64,000 nt of DNA from Sesamum alatum (lineage: Eukaryota; Streptophyta; Magnoliopsida; Lamiales; Pedaliaceae): NCBI GenBank assembly GCA_034509735.1, contig JACGWO010000004.1, positions 19,139,395 to 19,203,394 of the forward strand, written 5' to 3'. Below are positions 34,836 to 47,419 of the stretch, piece by piece. Below the pieces are notes generated by a model. The model worked only from the letters and a program-made list of their open reading frames with translations. It was not told the DNA's origin and did not search any database. Numbering within the stretch: the first letter of the stretch is position 1; every line of letters begins with the position of its first letter. The position numbers and the translations under genes were made by a program.

Positions 34836-36087
34836 ATGCCTCTGGATGGAGTAGATTTGTGGGAAAAGGCTGGTTATATCCCACCTTTGCCTCCAAATTT
34901 TTGACAGGAAAAAATGAAGGCCTGCAAGAGCAAGAAGGTGGAACCAGATGAAGTTAGGAAGGGCAAGAAAGCTGCAACAACTGCAAAGGGAATCAAGAGA
35001 TTGCCAAGGCAAAGGGAGAAGGTGAAATGCAAGTTTTGTGGTGAAGAGGGACATAACATAAAAGGCTGCAAATGGAAGAAATTTGCTAAAGAATTCCCTC
35101 AAAATGATGATCCTGTTCCCTCACAACCTCAAAAGGATCCTGTCCCCTCACAACCTCCAGCTGCACAGATTCAACAGGATGAAGTTATTGTGAATGAAGA
35201 TTTTCCTCCATTTGCCCAACCAGAAGATGCTATCCACAAAGAAGTTGATTTGGATGTAAGTTTTTAAACATGCATTTTTTTCAATAATCATTGCCTAATG
35301 TGTTTTTACTGTTTCTGCAACTTACAGAATACAAAGAAGCCTGTTAGAAGAGCAATTTTTAATGATGAAGTAGAACATGCTGTTGTACAGGTACAAATTT
35401 CTATACACATTAATTTTTAAAATTTAGTAATTTTATGTTTATTGGTGTTGAATATTGTTTTTAAATCTGTAATTTTATTGTTGTTTAAATTCATTTGTTG
35501 TTCAATAATCATTTGTATAAATTCATTTATTGTTGCTGAATATGTTGTTGAATATTCATTTGTTTAAATTCAGTAAATTCACTACACATTCATTAATGTT
35601 GGAATATAGTTGTTGAATCTGTTATCTTGTTGATTGTGATTGTTTGAGTATTGTTGTTGTATCTATTATCTTCTTAATGTTGGAATATTGTTGCTGAATA
35701 TTTTCTTCTTGATTTTGTAATGGCCTTTCCAAGCTACCCGTGGCACCAATCATGTATTTCCATAGTGTCAATCCTAAGCCACTTAACTGTACCTACACCA
35801 CCAGCTATGCATTCAAGCCTGAATATTAGGGCACCACCTCCTATGCTTGGCCATCCACCTGGTTTTATGTCTAAACCCATTACAGGTACACATTTTTCAA
35901 CTGGTTTTGCGTCATAATCAAATTTGGATTAGGTTCTAAATCCCAAACATTCACAGATCTTGTTGTGTCTCGTTCAAGTGGACCGATCATCATGAAGGAT
36001 GATAAGAGATACGTTATGTTGTCAAAATTGAACACTGCAATGCAAAGTGAACAACACAAAGATAAGGGAAAGAATAGCAAGAAGTAG
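34836..36087 (+). pseudogene. MuDR-type transposase, 3' exons only
   Basis: The first segment reads MPLDGVDLWEKAGYIPPLPP, then after a stop KVEPDEVRKGKKA and the CCHC knuckle CKFCGEEGHNIKGC. This is the layout of the C-terminus of plant MuDR transposases (region after the SWIM finger). A plausible GT donor at 35256 and AG acceptor at 35327 join it to a second exon (35328-35390, NTKKPVRRAIFNDEVEHAVVQ-like) with a donor at 35391. A last part near 35960-36087 reads VSRSSGPIIMKDDKRY and ends in KNSKK then TAG. The catalytic DDE domain is not in the window, so this is a truncated copy. A FAR1-like host gene tail is less likely. Confidence 0.65.
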
Positions 36088-36449
36088 ACAAACAGGGCAC
36101 TTGTTTTTGTATATGGAAGTGTTTTTTTGTCATGATATGCCAACATGAACATGTTGAATTTATGTAAAGCAAGAAACATACTTGTCTGGTAAATGTTTTT
36201 TGTGATTTGTTTTCCCACATTACAATCATTGCGATGACACTGTTATGGTGAAGAAAAAACTGTTTTGGCATAATTGAACTTTTGTTTCTTTCTTGTTTGG
36301 TTTCTGTTTTCCTACTTTTATTGCTGCACAAAGTAAAATGGGGGGAAAAGGTTCATTTCCAGCTAATTTTCCCTCCATTTTGGGTGCCTCACGTGCCTTT
36401 TTCCCTCCAAAAAGAGTAGGAAACGGAAGTGGACGGAAGTTTATGGGAC

Positions 36450-37578
36450 TTAACTTGGGGTCAATTTCAGAGGATGATAAATAATTGAATTACTTATGGG
36501 ATTGTCCATTGGATGGACGGGCCGATATTGTATTGGGCCCTCGTTTTATCGACAAATGGGATTTATCGATTAAGTAGAGAATCGAAGTTTGGATCTTTTA
36601 ATTGGAGTAAAAGATCAACGTGTATTGTTTAAGTGGATATTAAATTAAATTGAATTTAATTTTGGGTTCGTCGTAATTGGATTACGGTAGAACCCTGTCC
36701 GTTAAATTTTGACCCGAGAGGTGTGTTAATTCCATTTATGGAATAGGAAGAAGTTGGACTTCTTCCCTAAATAAGCATGGCTAAAAATTGCCACCTTGTA
36801 GGGAGCAAAAATCAGCCATGTTGGATGCTAGTTGTTAGTTGACTTGTCTCTTTTGGTAAGAGACAAATCAACTCCAATCAAACCCTTCCCTTTTGGTATG
36901 ATTTGATCATACCTTAAAAGATGATAAGCTTGATTGAAGAATTGATGGTGATTGATTGAGATGGATCTAGACATCCTTGGATGAACCTAGACACATTCCA
37001 ATAATTACATTAATTATGTATATATATGAGTATACACTAACACCAATGCATGATGAATTTCATTATTCATCTTTTTTTAGGAAAAAGATGAACACTCTCT
37101 ACCCTCTCTCTCTACTCTTTAAATCCTCTTTGTTGCTTCATTGATCTAAGATCAATTGAAGAACAAACTAAGATCAAGAAGGAACACTAATTTGATAGTG
37201 TAATCCGTTCTTTGATTTCATCCTCTAGATCCATTTTTCTCTAGCAAGAAAAACGAGATCTCTCCCGGTGTAGTGTGGACTACGTTAGAGGGTCTCTACA
37301 TTGGGACCTCGTGTGAATGAACGTCGGGAGGAATCAACGTGTGTAACCGATCGAAATAAAAAATCGAGAAAGGTAATATTTATGCTCTCGGTTTCTTCTT
37401 TATTCCATAGTCACGAATGCATGTTTATTTTATATGTTTATATTCTGCGTTTATACACTGATAGCCCGGGAATGTTCAAGGGAACACCCCTTGAACGCGA
37501 TTTAAATTCTTATACTCCGCATGATTTTTATCTCCACCGCGCTTCCACCGCGTTCCCGGGCCGATCCGCTTTCATTCA
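36450..37578 (+). repeat. Long-LTR copia: 3' part of an LTR
   Basis: It is the reverse-complement counterpart of about 50258-51440. Shared blocks include GGATGGACGGGCCGATATTGT, TGGACTTCTTCC, ATGATTTGATCATACC, the segment around CCCGGTGTAGTGTGGACTAC, and the end ACCGCGTTCCCGGG. About 1 kb of the 5' part is missing, and no PBS follows the end at 37578, so it is a fragment. TATA-like GTATATATATGAG lies at about 37017. Confidence 0.75.
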
Positions 37579-37589
37579 TGGATTTCAAT

Positions 37590-38368
37590 TGGATTGAAAT
37601 TATTTGGATAAATTAATGCCCACTGGACTTTATTTAGACTTAATTAAAGTAGATTAAATCAAGGTCCAAAACTAGTAGTCCAAGTTAATGAAAAATTGCA
37701 AATTGTAGCAGGTTAAGATGAAGTTAAATCTTCTCCACATGATGAGAACCACATGGCCGGCAATGATGTAGTATTGTGGGTGGTTTTTATTGCTATCATG
37801 GTGTATGGTTACGCTTAGTGTGTGTGTGTAAGTTGCTTTTGAAGTCAACAAAAGAAGTTGAATTTTGAATTCAACAATTCTACATACACAAAACTATGCA
37901 CATAACTTGTACGTTTTTTTAGAAAATAAACTCTTCAAAACCTCTGGAAATTTTCTCCTTTAGTGTTCATCTCTTTTGGAATGATTTGAACTTAAAAGCA
38001 TTCCAAAAATCACTAAATAATAGTGTTGTTTTAGAATTATTTTTCTTCACCATTTTATTACTATCTAGCAATAGATTAGAGAGCATTTACTAGTGTGGTG
38101 TGGACAACACTTAGAGGAGTTCTTGGTTGAATTCTCATTGTAAACGGTGGAGAAGAAAGGAATAAAGCATACTCGTTCTTCATTCATAAACAAAATGTAG
38201 AGTTTTCATTTTTATTGATGTATCTTTAGTTTCTAAGCATAGCCACATGTTCAACATCTTCTTCCTTTTATTTATGCTCTTGACATACACTGACGTTCGG
38301 GAACTTCAAAGGGTACACCCCTTTGAACCCGTTTAAATTATGCTTCCATTGTCTTTGTGATTCTTTCA
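37590..38368 (+). repeat. Diverged LTR of the same copia clade, 5' truncated
   Basis: Carries diverged versions of landmarks of the neighbouring LTR (GTGTGGTGTGGACAACAC, GTTCGGGAACTTCAAAGGG, CACCCCTTTGAACCCG) and ends CTTTCA directly before a PBS. The left boundary is not defined. Confidence 0.65.
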
Positions 38369-38369
38369 A

Positions 38370-38382
38370 TGATATCAGAGCC
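38370..38382 (+). promoter_or_regulatory. PBS with one mismatch
   Basis: TGATATCAGAGCC differs from the standard initiator tRNA-Met PBS (TGGTATCAGAGC) by one base. It marks the LTR/leader boundary of a + strand copia remnant. Confidence 0.75.
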
Positions 38383-40050
38383 TAATTTAGTGTTGTGGCT
38401 ATAGGTTTATAGGTTTAACATTGTTTTATATGTTAAGCATGAAGAGCGTGTTTAATTTGATTTTGGAAAGCATGATTTATCGCTTTGATACATGATTATG
38501 TGTTTAGAAAATGTGTTACTTTACTTTTAAAATTATGGATATCCTTGCATTTTTTTGAATTTGATTTTCTATAAATTCATGTTTATATTTTAGTTTTAAT
38601 AGCAGAAATTTAAAAAAAAATATATTTGAAAATTGCATACCATTTTTGTGAAAAATTGGATTTTTCTAATTTCTACTAATTTATGAAAGTATTAATTTTG
38701 GAATATTCTAATTTTAGTTAAATTGGATTTTCATAAAATTATTTCATGCCTTAGATTAATTTGAAAATGATTTCAAAAAAAAAAAATATATATGTACAAT
38801 GGATGTATGGTTGATATCCATCATTTTAGTTGCATTGTTAATATGGTATTTTTTGCATTTAATTATGTATATGATTTTGATATTGGATATCTATTTAATA
38901 AATGCATGGATTGTATTCATTTGTTAAATATGTTTATATTTGATATAAATGTGCTTATTGTTTTTTATTAGATAAACAATGAGGATGATCACTAAGCTCT
39001 TTAGCCAATGTATTGCTTGATTTTCATGTTGGGTGAGGCCTGTGTGTCTGTTCTTTTTAATCCTTCTTTCGGTTTTAGCCTTGGAATAATAAGGCTTCTT
39101 TTTTTTTTTTTTTTGTTCCTCTCTTTTAATGTATTCCACCCCAACTTCTGATTAGGGTTTCATTTTCAGTTGTAATGAAACTAGTTTAGTATGTGAGGTT
39201 TTATTTTACAATGTAAGCTTCCATGGAGATGAATACCCAAAAGAGGTCCGTTGGATGGAGCCTACGACGGAAGACCCAAGAAGAACAAAGACGTGTTTAC
39301 AAGTCTCAATTAGGATGATAATGGGATGTAAATTTGTAATAGTGCCGGCCATACCCTAGATTGACCATAAATATACTACGGCCTCAGTGGATACTTAGAA
39401 CTGGACTTGTGATCATCTAATAGGGGCATTCTAGGCTTGTTTTGCATGTGATGTATGTTTTAATGCTTTTATGTATGATGTGTTCGTAATGCATCTATTT
39501 ACATTCAATGATTAAAACTTGAGCATGCAAAATCTTAATAATGATGAGGTCTCGATCACAACGAAATAGCAAAATCTCACTTGGATGGTCCAAGTATATT
39601 TTAGGAACAAAATGGAACAAAATCAATTGTTAACAATTTAGTGAGTAAGCTACTTTCATCCAAGCTTGGTCTCACGAGTAGTGGCACGTTTGGAATGAAA
39701 CAAAGTTGGGCTATTGTTACGAACAAAGGAATATGTTCTTGTTGCCTGTCTTACGAATCGTGAGGGGACGATAGTTGAGATATGATTTGGTTGATGGGTC
39801 GGGACTAACACCGAGTAACATCATTCACTTTGAGTCCTCAGGGTCATGTGAAGAGGCGAGACAAAATAACTTGGGGATCTCATTGGATTGAAATGGTATA
39901 GGTTACCTCCCACAAAGCATTTTTTCATGTGAATCGTAAAAATAAGGCATGGATAATTATGTTTGTGGACCCCAAGCCCACTAGGAAATGGTTTTCTGGA
40001 ACCCCATTTGAGAGTGATGGGCTTTCACAGGTATAGTGGGAGCAGTTAAT
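38383..40050 (+). mobile_element. Copia 5' leader remnant without gag
   Basis: From about 39400 to 40050 the sequence matches, in order, the reverse complement of the leader at 60240-60960. Shared blocks include CTTGTGATCAT, GATGAGGTCTCG, TTGGTCTCACGAG, GAGTCCTC, CATGTGAATCGTAAAA and CCCAAGCCCACTAGGAAATG. No gag or pol follows; homology stops before 40096, where a hairpin element begins. 38400-39400 is AT-rich with a T run at 39099-39114. Confidence 0.75.
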
Positions 40051-40095
40051 GACTAAACACCAAGTCTTAACTTGAATTCCATATTATAATAATGT

Positions 40096-41350
40096 GGGAA
40101 TTGCATTTTTGGTACCACAGTATATGGGGTCTTGCAAGTTCAATTCCATGCTTTTTCAGTTGATCAAGTTTGGTACCATATAAAGGGGTTTCAGTTGCAC
40201 AGTACATATTGTCGTTAACTTCTTTACGGAAAATTCATGTGAAGAGCACATGCCCGTTAGAAAATGCGAGAAAATTGTATTTTTCGTACCATACTATAGA
40301 GCTCTTAATTTGCATAGTTGGTACCATGCATTTTAAATTTGGAATAATTTTTTTATCCATTCAAATTTGCATTCAACTTTCATTTGATGATTTTCTGTGA
40401 TTCAAATTCAAATAAAAATTATATATTCTGTATATTAGTCAAGTTGAACTAATATAATTTTGTTTTTATCTTCTAACCTATCATGTTATGTTCAAATTAA
40501 TATATTAAAACTTAATTTGGAGTTATCACTATGAAAATAAAAATAAAAACTTTGACAATTTTTTTTTCGAAACATCAATACATAAAAACACATTAATAAA
40601 ATATGTAAAAAATTTAAGAATTTAGATGTCAAGTAAATCTATTTGATTGATTCAACAAAAAACTACAATTTTTAACCATACTGCTACTCATACCCACTGA
40701 TATTTTAGGGTCTAGACCCTATCTATACCCAGAAATTTTATTTCAATGGGTTGGACCAGGTCTGGGTCTGGGTCTAATGAAAAATATGGGGTGCAAATCT
40801 TGGTAATAGCTATCATAATGGGTCTAGGTTATGGTATTGCCCGTCTAATGACAAGCCAATGTGTTGGAGTCACAATTAAGTTAAGAGGTGAAATAGAGTT
40901 ATTGCCGGAAAGAAAAGTACCCCATAACCTAAACTTAACTCCAACGCATGCGGCTAACTTGACATTTGGGTGTCATAATCTTTCCCAATTGCATGATTCA
41001 TTAATAACAACCTATCATTTGAGTAAAGTCAAGACAATAGGTTCCAGTAAAAAATTAATGAATATGTATCTATTGTGCAAATGGCCTACTTATATGGTAT
41101 TATTTTTGTTTAATTAGAAAAGCATGGTACCAACTATGCAAAGAACCCGATACTGTGGTACCAAAAATGTAATTTTCTCCATCTTTTTAATTGCCACATG
41201 CTCCACACGTGACCCCTCCGTTAAGAATTTAATGACGGTATGTACAATGCAACTAAACGCCTTTACATGGCATCAAACTTGGTCATCTGGTAAAGTATGG
41301 TACCAAACTTGCAGGACCACCTATAATGTGGTACCAAAAATGCAATTCCC
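40096..41350. mobile_element. Inverted-end element with double arms
   Basis: GGGAATTGCATTTTTGGTAC at the left pairs with GTACCAAAAATGCAATTCCC at the right, a perfect 20-base match. A second inverted pair lies inside (GAAAATTGTATTTTTCGTAC at about 40271 and GTACCAAAAATGTAATTTTC at about 41158). All carry GGTACC motifs. The centre (40680-40870) contains a degraded hAT-like piece rich in GGGTCT. No target duplication was found. Confidence 0.75.
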
Positions 41351-41799
41351 TCTAGAAAGTAATAAAAGAGTGTTACCATAAATGCAGTGAAATGAGGGCA
41401 TTTATAGGGCCAAATGTGCCCACTTGTCTGGTCACGTGACATCATCTCAATGCATAAGCTGTCAGAGAATCCATGGTCCAGATTTCGAGTCAATGGAGCG
41501 GGTTGAGTCCCGCGACCCAACCCGAAATAAAGAAACGCGGATCTTGGGTAAACATGTTATTTTTCCAATTGTCTAGGGATAATTTTGTCCTTTAACCAGA
41601 TATACATAATAAACCCTTATCAGATAGATATATATAATAAAAATAATAATATTTGTTTATTGACGTTGTTTCAATATTTGGTGTGTGTTTGCGTGAATCA
41701 AGGGATCACTTGATATTCCGAATAATTATAATTAGATTCATATAAAAATTTAGATATTGATAAAAAAAAAATATATCTTTATAGAATTCATTTGTATTA
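41351..41799. other. Spacer, no gene seen
   Basis: No supported coding frame. A short GC-richer stretch at 41460-41545 is followed by AT-rich DNA. Confidence 0.45.
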
Positions 41800-43849
41800 A
41801 AACTAATTAATTGGAGATCCCACTCTTTTTGCACAATTTATGCACCTCTCGTTCTAGTGCATGAATAATTTTGTTCTTGTTTATAACTAGACCACCTGCA
41901 TATACATATCCAAAATTCTTGCAAAATCCATATATTCACCTATTCTATAAATCAATTAAGAGCAAAATTGATTTTATTATTCCATGCAACTTTGTGGTAT
42001 ATTAATGAATACAAATATACTCTCAAATTATGAAAGCTCCTAAAGTCAAAATCAAAACAACATTGAAGTTGTCCGTGCAGTGAAATGAAGTTCTTCAATT
42101 ACAAAGTATGAAACATATATGTATATGTTAAACAAAAAGTATGAGAAAGAGTTGTTTCAATTTCTTTGATATCGAATTTTCACTGAACGACTTACAACTA
42201 TTTAACATTAAAGTTTTAATTAATCCTATATATTAAAAACTACAATGGATGTCCCCTCCTATATTATTCAATATTTATATTATATAAGCTTCGATTAAGT
42301 TTTATTGAGGAGAGAGAACTTTTTTATTTTATTAGGGCAAGTTTTATTTGTTTATTTGGTTACTTCTTTCACCCTCACTTTAAACCTGGTTTTGACATAT
42401 TCTCAACCAGTAGAGAAATTGATCTAACACTCGATTTTATTCTTTTTTACTTTTCTTTCATGAAAAGTTCCTTAATTTCCATATCCTCTGTATGATTGAT
42501 AGGCAACAAAACTAAATTATTTACATTCTCAATAATGTTGAGGCAACAAAACACAAAGAATCTAAGTAATAACCAATAAATTTTGCATAAATATTTATAA
42601 GCTTTATCATAAATCTAAAACTCAAAAAGATACAAGACATACTATGAAACTCAATTACTTAACACGACAACGGACTGAAGTTTGCGATATCTAAAAATAT
42701 TAAACAATTAGTGTACTCTATCATAGTATTTAACCCTAATATTGGACTTGATATTCAAAACAAATTATGAAAAAAAAAATTGATATTCAGATAATATATC
42801 TTATTAGATTCATATATACAAATCTAGAAAGTAAGCGATGCAAATTTATTATAATAGATTAATTATGTTTGAATTAAATCCCAACCTATTAAAAAATGCC
42901 ACTATTTTTTTCACGATTACTCTTATTTATAATTATATCACCTATACATATGCAACACAAAGGCTCTATATATAAACTTGATGTATATACCCATATGTCC
43001 ACAAACTTTGTAAATTAGTTAAGTATAGTAAACTGAAGTTCTTCAATACAAAGTATGAAGCGCATATGTCTATGTCAGATAAAAAACATTATATATATTT
43101 TGAAATTAGAGTTGTAGGAGCCATTATAATCGTTTTTTAAGTTATAATTATCCAAATAATTTCTAATGAGTTGTTATTAGATATTTAAAATTCATAATTC
43201 CAAATCATAAATCAAAATATGATTTTAGTGAAAGTGATTTCTACAGAACAAGCAACCTCAAGCAACAGATTGGAAAAACTAAAATTATGGGAGTCTAAAG
43301 AAGACGAAGATGAAACCATTTTTTTGAAGGGCATTTATGAGGAAAGAGCACAACTTCAATTTATTTAGAGCAACTTTTACTTGTTTATTTGCCTGATTCT
43401 TTCGCTCTTACTTTAGACCTAGTGATGAACTCCTACTTTAAACATAGTTTTGACATTTTTTCAACTATTAGAGCAATCTCTGCAACAATATTCTTGATTT
43501 TATTCTTATTATTACTTTTCTTTAATGGAAAGTTCCTTAATTTTCATATCCTCTATATCATTGATAGGCAAGAAAAATAGATTATATAACTTCTCAATAA
43601 CCGCCTGTTGACTATCGCCCCTTGTAAATGATAAACGCCCCATTTTCAGAACTCATGTTGGGGCCAAAAACGCAAACTTGTCCGTGCAGTGAACTGAATT
43701 TCTTCTAGTACAAAGTATGAAACATAAATGTATATGTTAAACAAAAATCACGACAAATCAAGAGTTGTTTCAACTTCTTTGCTATCGATTTTTCACTGGA
43801 CGACTTATAACTCTTGAACGTAATAATTTTCATCCTATATATTAAAAAC

Positions 43850-44102
43850 GGGAAAAATGCAATTACCCCCTTGTGATATGCAAAATGTGCAAAAAACTCC
43901 CTGTGAAAAAATAAATAGCAATTTACCCCTTGTATTTTAAAAATGGAGCAAAAAATCCCCTAAAAACGAAGCAAAAAACCTCCTGTGAGGGGGTTGTTTG
44001 ATGCATTTTGAACAACACAGGGGGGTAAATTATTAGTTATTTTTTCACAGGGGGGTAATTGCTCTTTTTGGTCAACACAGGGTGGCAAATTGCATTTAAC
44101 CA
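43850..44102. mobile_element. Hairpin MITE with 11-base duplication and an empty site nearby
   Basis: GGGAAAAATGCAATTACCCC at the left pairs with the TGGCAAATTGCATTTAACC end. ATATTAAAAAC flanks both sides (43839-43849, 44103-44113). A related array unit at 42230-42250 has the uninterrupted sequence, which fixes the boundaries. Confidence 0.85.
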
Positions 44103-44352
44103 TATTAAAAACTACAACGGATGTCTTCTCTTATATTATTCAATGTTTATATTAGGTAAGCTTCAATTAAGTGAAGGCTCAAGCCAAGATTTCAAAAGCA
44201 TTAAAACTCGGTGATCTAGAAATTCTTGTTGAAGTTGATTTTTGGAGAACAAGCAACAACAAGCAAGCAGATCAGAAAGAAGAGAATTATATATGGACGA
44301 AGAAGAAACCGGTTTTAAGAGGACACCACTGAGGAGAGAGAACTACTTCATT

Positions 44353-46672
44353 AATATACTAGAAACCATGACGTGCGATGCACGTGGACGAATATATTTT
44401 TAGAAGTAATTATATTATTTATGTTAAGTTCATCATACGATTCATATTTTTTACCATTGAAACATTGGTATTATAAAATTATATTTTTAAACAAATTGAT
44501 AATAATTATTTAAATTGATAAGGAAACTATTCAATTCTATTATTTGTAATTCGGTTCCTAAATTTTACTGGTACTATTGAATAAAAAGATATGCCCCAAG
44601 ATTGAAATTTTGTATTCCATATATATTCACTAATGATTATTTCATTATTACGTATCAAACCAACTATTATTAAAATATAAAATAATGATATTCAAAAAAT
44701 TAATATTAAAATAAAAATAATTAGTCAAAGCTCCTTACATTGGATAGAAGAAATTCTAATTTAATAAAATAAATTGATCAATTTTATTTGTAGGTTTTAT
44801 TTTGCTTATTTTCTGTTGTTTAATTTTGTTTTATTTTTTTTTACATTTTGTATGTGTGTGTTGTATGTTTTCTTGTACTACTATATTTGAATGTCATTTA
44901 TTTTTAATTTATTGGACTATTACAAATTAATTATTTATTGACTATTGTTATAAAACTATAACCATATTGAACCATATATAGTACCAATTTTTGTAGTAAG
45001 ATCCTATAATGTATGTTAATTCATATTTCAGTATCAACTCTTTTTTTATATTGTCAAAGCATTGTTAACATGCTTTATTAGCTTTTAAAGTTTGAAATAT
45101 TATTGTATAAAATTTTATATTTCACCTTTATAAAAGAAACAATAAATGTAAAAGTAAAACATTGAGAATTATCTAATACTAAAAAAATCAAGTGCTCAGA
45201 GATTCAGTCAATAGTTGAATTTTTATAAGCAATTTTAATTAAATAATATTATATTCATATCTCAATTTTTATTCTTTTTAGTACTCATGCTTTTTAAACT
45301 TTTAAGTTATTTTTAAAAAATTATTACTGGAGAAATTAATATATTGGTCTCATTGGCTTATTTATTTATCATCTTTTTTTCTAATTTCAACATAATCAAC
45401 TCAGTTTTATTTATTATTTTTTTGTACTAAGTTTATTCTCAAAATTTATTAATTTTCTAATATAAAAATGTAATTTGTACTAATGTGTTAGTATATAAAT
45501 ATTTTAAAATTTTATACTTTTAATTGTTATTGTGTTAATATTTACTCATCATTTTTTTATTTTCATAAGGGGAAATAGCATTTTTGAGCCTGTAACTTAG
45601 ATCCTTTCCATTTTAATTTGGTCCATTGATTTTGGAATTCTCACTTTTAGTCCCGTAAATATTAAAAAGTAGCAATTTTGGTTCCATAACACCTTTCCCT
45701 TATTACCTTCTAAATTTTTAAATATTATTGTATGAAATTTTATTTTTTGCCTTCATATTGTAATTTTTAATTCTATATGTGTTTAGATTAACTTCTAATC
45801 TTATTTTCATATGCACCGATTGGTAAAATCTATTTCTTATTCAATTATATATTATGTTAGAACTTAATTTTTTATGTCACATCTGTTATTGTAATACTTG
45901 TATTCTATTAATTAATATAATAAAATCAATAGATGTAAAAGTAAAGCATTCAGGATTATCTAATACTAAAAATATCAAGTACTAAGAGATTCACATAATA
46001 GTTGAATTTTCACAAGCAATTTCAATGTAATAATATCATATCCATGTATTAATTTTAATTTGTAATTAAATTTTGATATTTATTCGTTATTATATATATA
46101 TAAATATTTAAGTTTAGATTAGTATTTTATATATTATACATGTGTAGTTTGTTTTGAATTTTAATGTGTCAGGGTAAATTAGAACTTTCTTAATATAATT
46201 AAGATTTCTTCTAGCAAAGTAATTGTGTTGAAATATTATTTGGCATATTAATTTTTTTAGTTGAATATGTTATTCATTCTCTAAGTAGTTTAGAGCAATT
46301 AAGACTCTTAAATATTTTTCTTATAGAATTTTATTTTTTGTATAACTAATTTTATAATATAATTTTCTGTGAATGTTATTAAAATTTAATGTGCGACAGG
46401 TCTGTGTATTTGGGCTCATTCATGAATCATGATTCACAATTAGAAACAGGTTATTAATATTCTGTATAATTAGATTCATTCAAGCTTCACGATTTAGGTT
46501 TTTTATCCTAAATTTATATGGAGGAGGTTTAGAATATTTAGAATTCTAAATTGTTAAAAATTCCAGAATCTATAATATAATAATTGATAATATTTAAATG
46601 AGGGTATATTTGTCTTTTTACAATGTGGAACAAACAACTTAAGTATTCACACATTTATATAGCGTATAGATT
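44353..46672 (+). mobile_element. 2.3-kb insertion in an array unit, Helitron-like candidate
   Basis: The unit sequence is interrupted after GAGGAGAGAGAACTACTTC and resumes at AGGACAAGTTTTACATG; the paralogous unit at 42306-42350 is uninterrupted. No target duplication is obvious. The left end has AATATACTAGAAACC and a CGTGCGATGCACG palindrome, a motif I associate with some plant Helitron-like repeats; the right end reads TATAGCGTATAGATTT. The interior is AT-rich, with a diverged internal duplication (about 45090-45260 and 45705-46060), and has no Rep/helicase coding. Confidence 0.4.
45572..45711 (+). repeat. Half of a hairpin-type element
   Basis: GGGGAAATAGCATTTTTGAG to ACACCTTTCCC has the composition of one arm of the inverted elements elsewhere (TTTTGGTCC-like blocks). 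No second arm was found. Confidence 0.35.
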
Positions 46673-47419
46673 TAGGACAAGTTTTACATGTTTATTTGGT
46701 TGCTTCTTCCGCCTCTACATTAAACCTAGCCTTCTGCTATATTTGTAACTTAGTTGTACTGGATTGTGCTTTATTTGGATTTTGGTAAATTGATATTCAG
46801 ATAATATATGTATACATTTCACATACAAACTTTGTATTTGTATTTTGATGAATTGATATTCAAATCAAATTATGAAAATAAAAGAATTGATATTCAGATA
46901 GTATATGTTTAATATACAAATCTAGAGATCACGCACTAAAAATTTATTATAATTATTAGAATTATATCTAAATTAAAATCCAACCTATTTAAGATTCCAC
47001 TCTTTTTTGCACGTCCTAGTTCATGCACATATAATTTTACAAATTCTTATAATTATATCACCTATATATGCAACACAAATTAAGGGCATATATACAATTT
47101 GTATGTATATATTTGTATGTTAGCAAACTTTGCAAATTAATTAAGTGCAGTAGACTTAAGTTCTTTGAGTATAAAGTATGAAACTCATATGTTTATGTTA
47201 GATAAAAAAAAAGAGCATGATATATATTTGAAATTATAGTTGAAGAAGGAACCTTAGTCAAGCACATCGGGAAAAATAAAATTATAGGAATCTTAAGAAG
47301 AAGATGAAACCATATTTTTGAAGGACATCCGTGATGAGAGGGTACTTCTATTTTGTTGCTTCTTTCACTTCTACTTTAAACCTAGTTTTGACATATTTTC
47401 AACTAACAAACCAAATGCC

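Noticed and set aside
33377..40860. One 7.5-kb hAT element from TAGGCCTGTCAATGGG to a right-end remnant at about 40840-40860
   Set aside because: The putative right end is degraded and no 8-base duplication matches; LTR, LINE and MuDR pieces lie between, so a single element is not supported.
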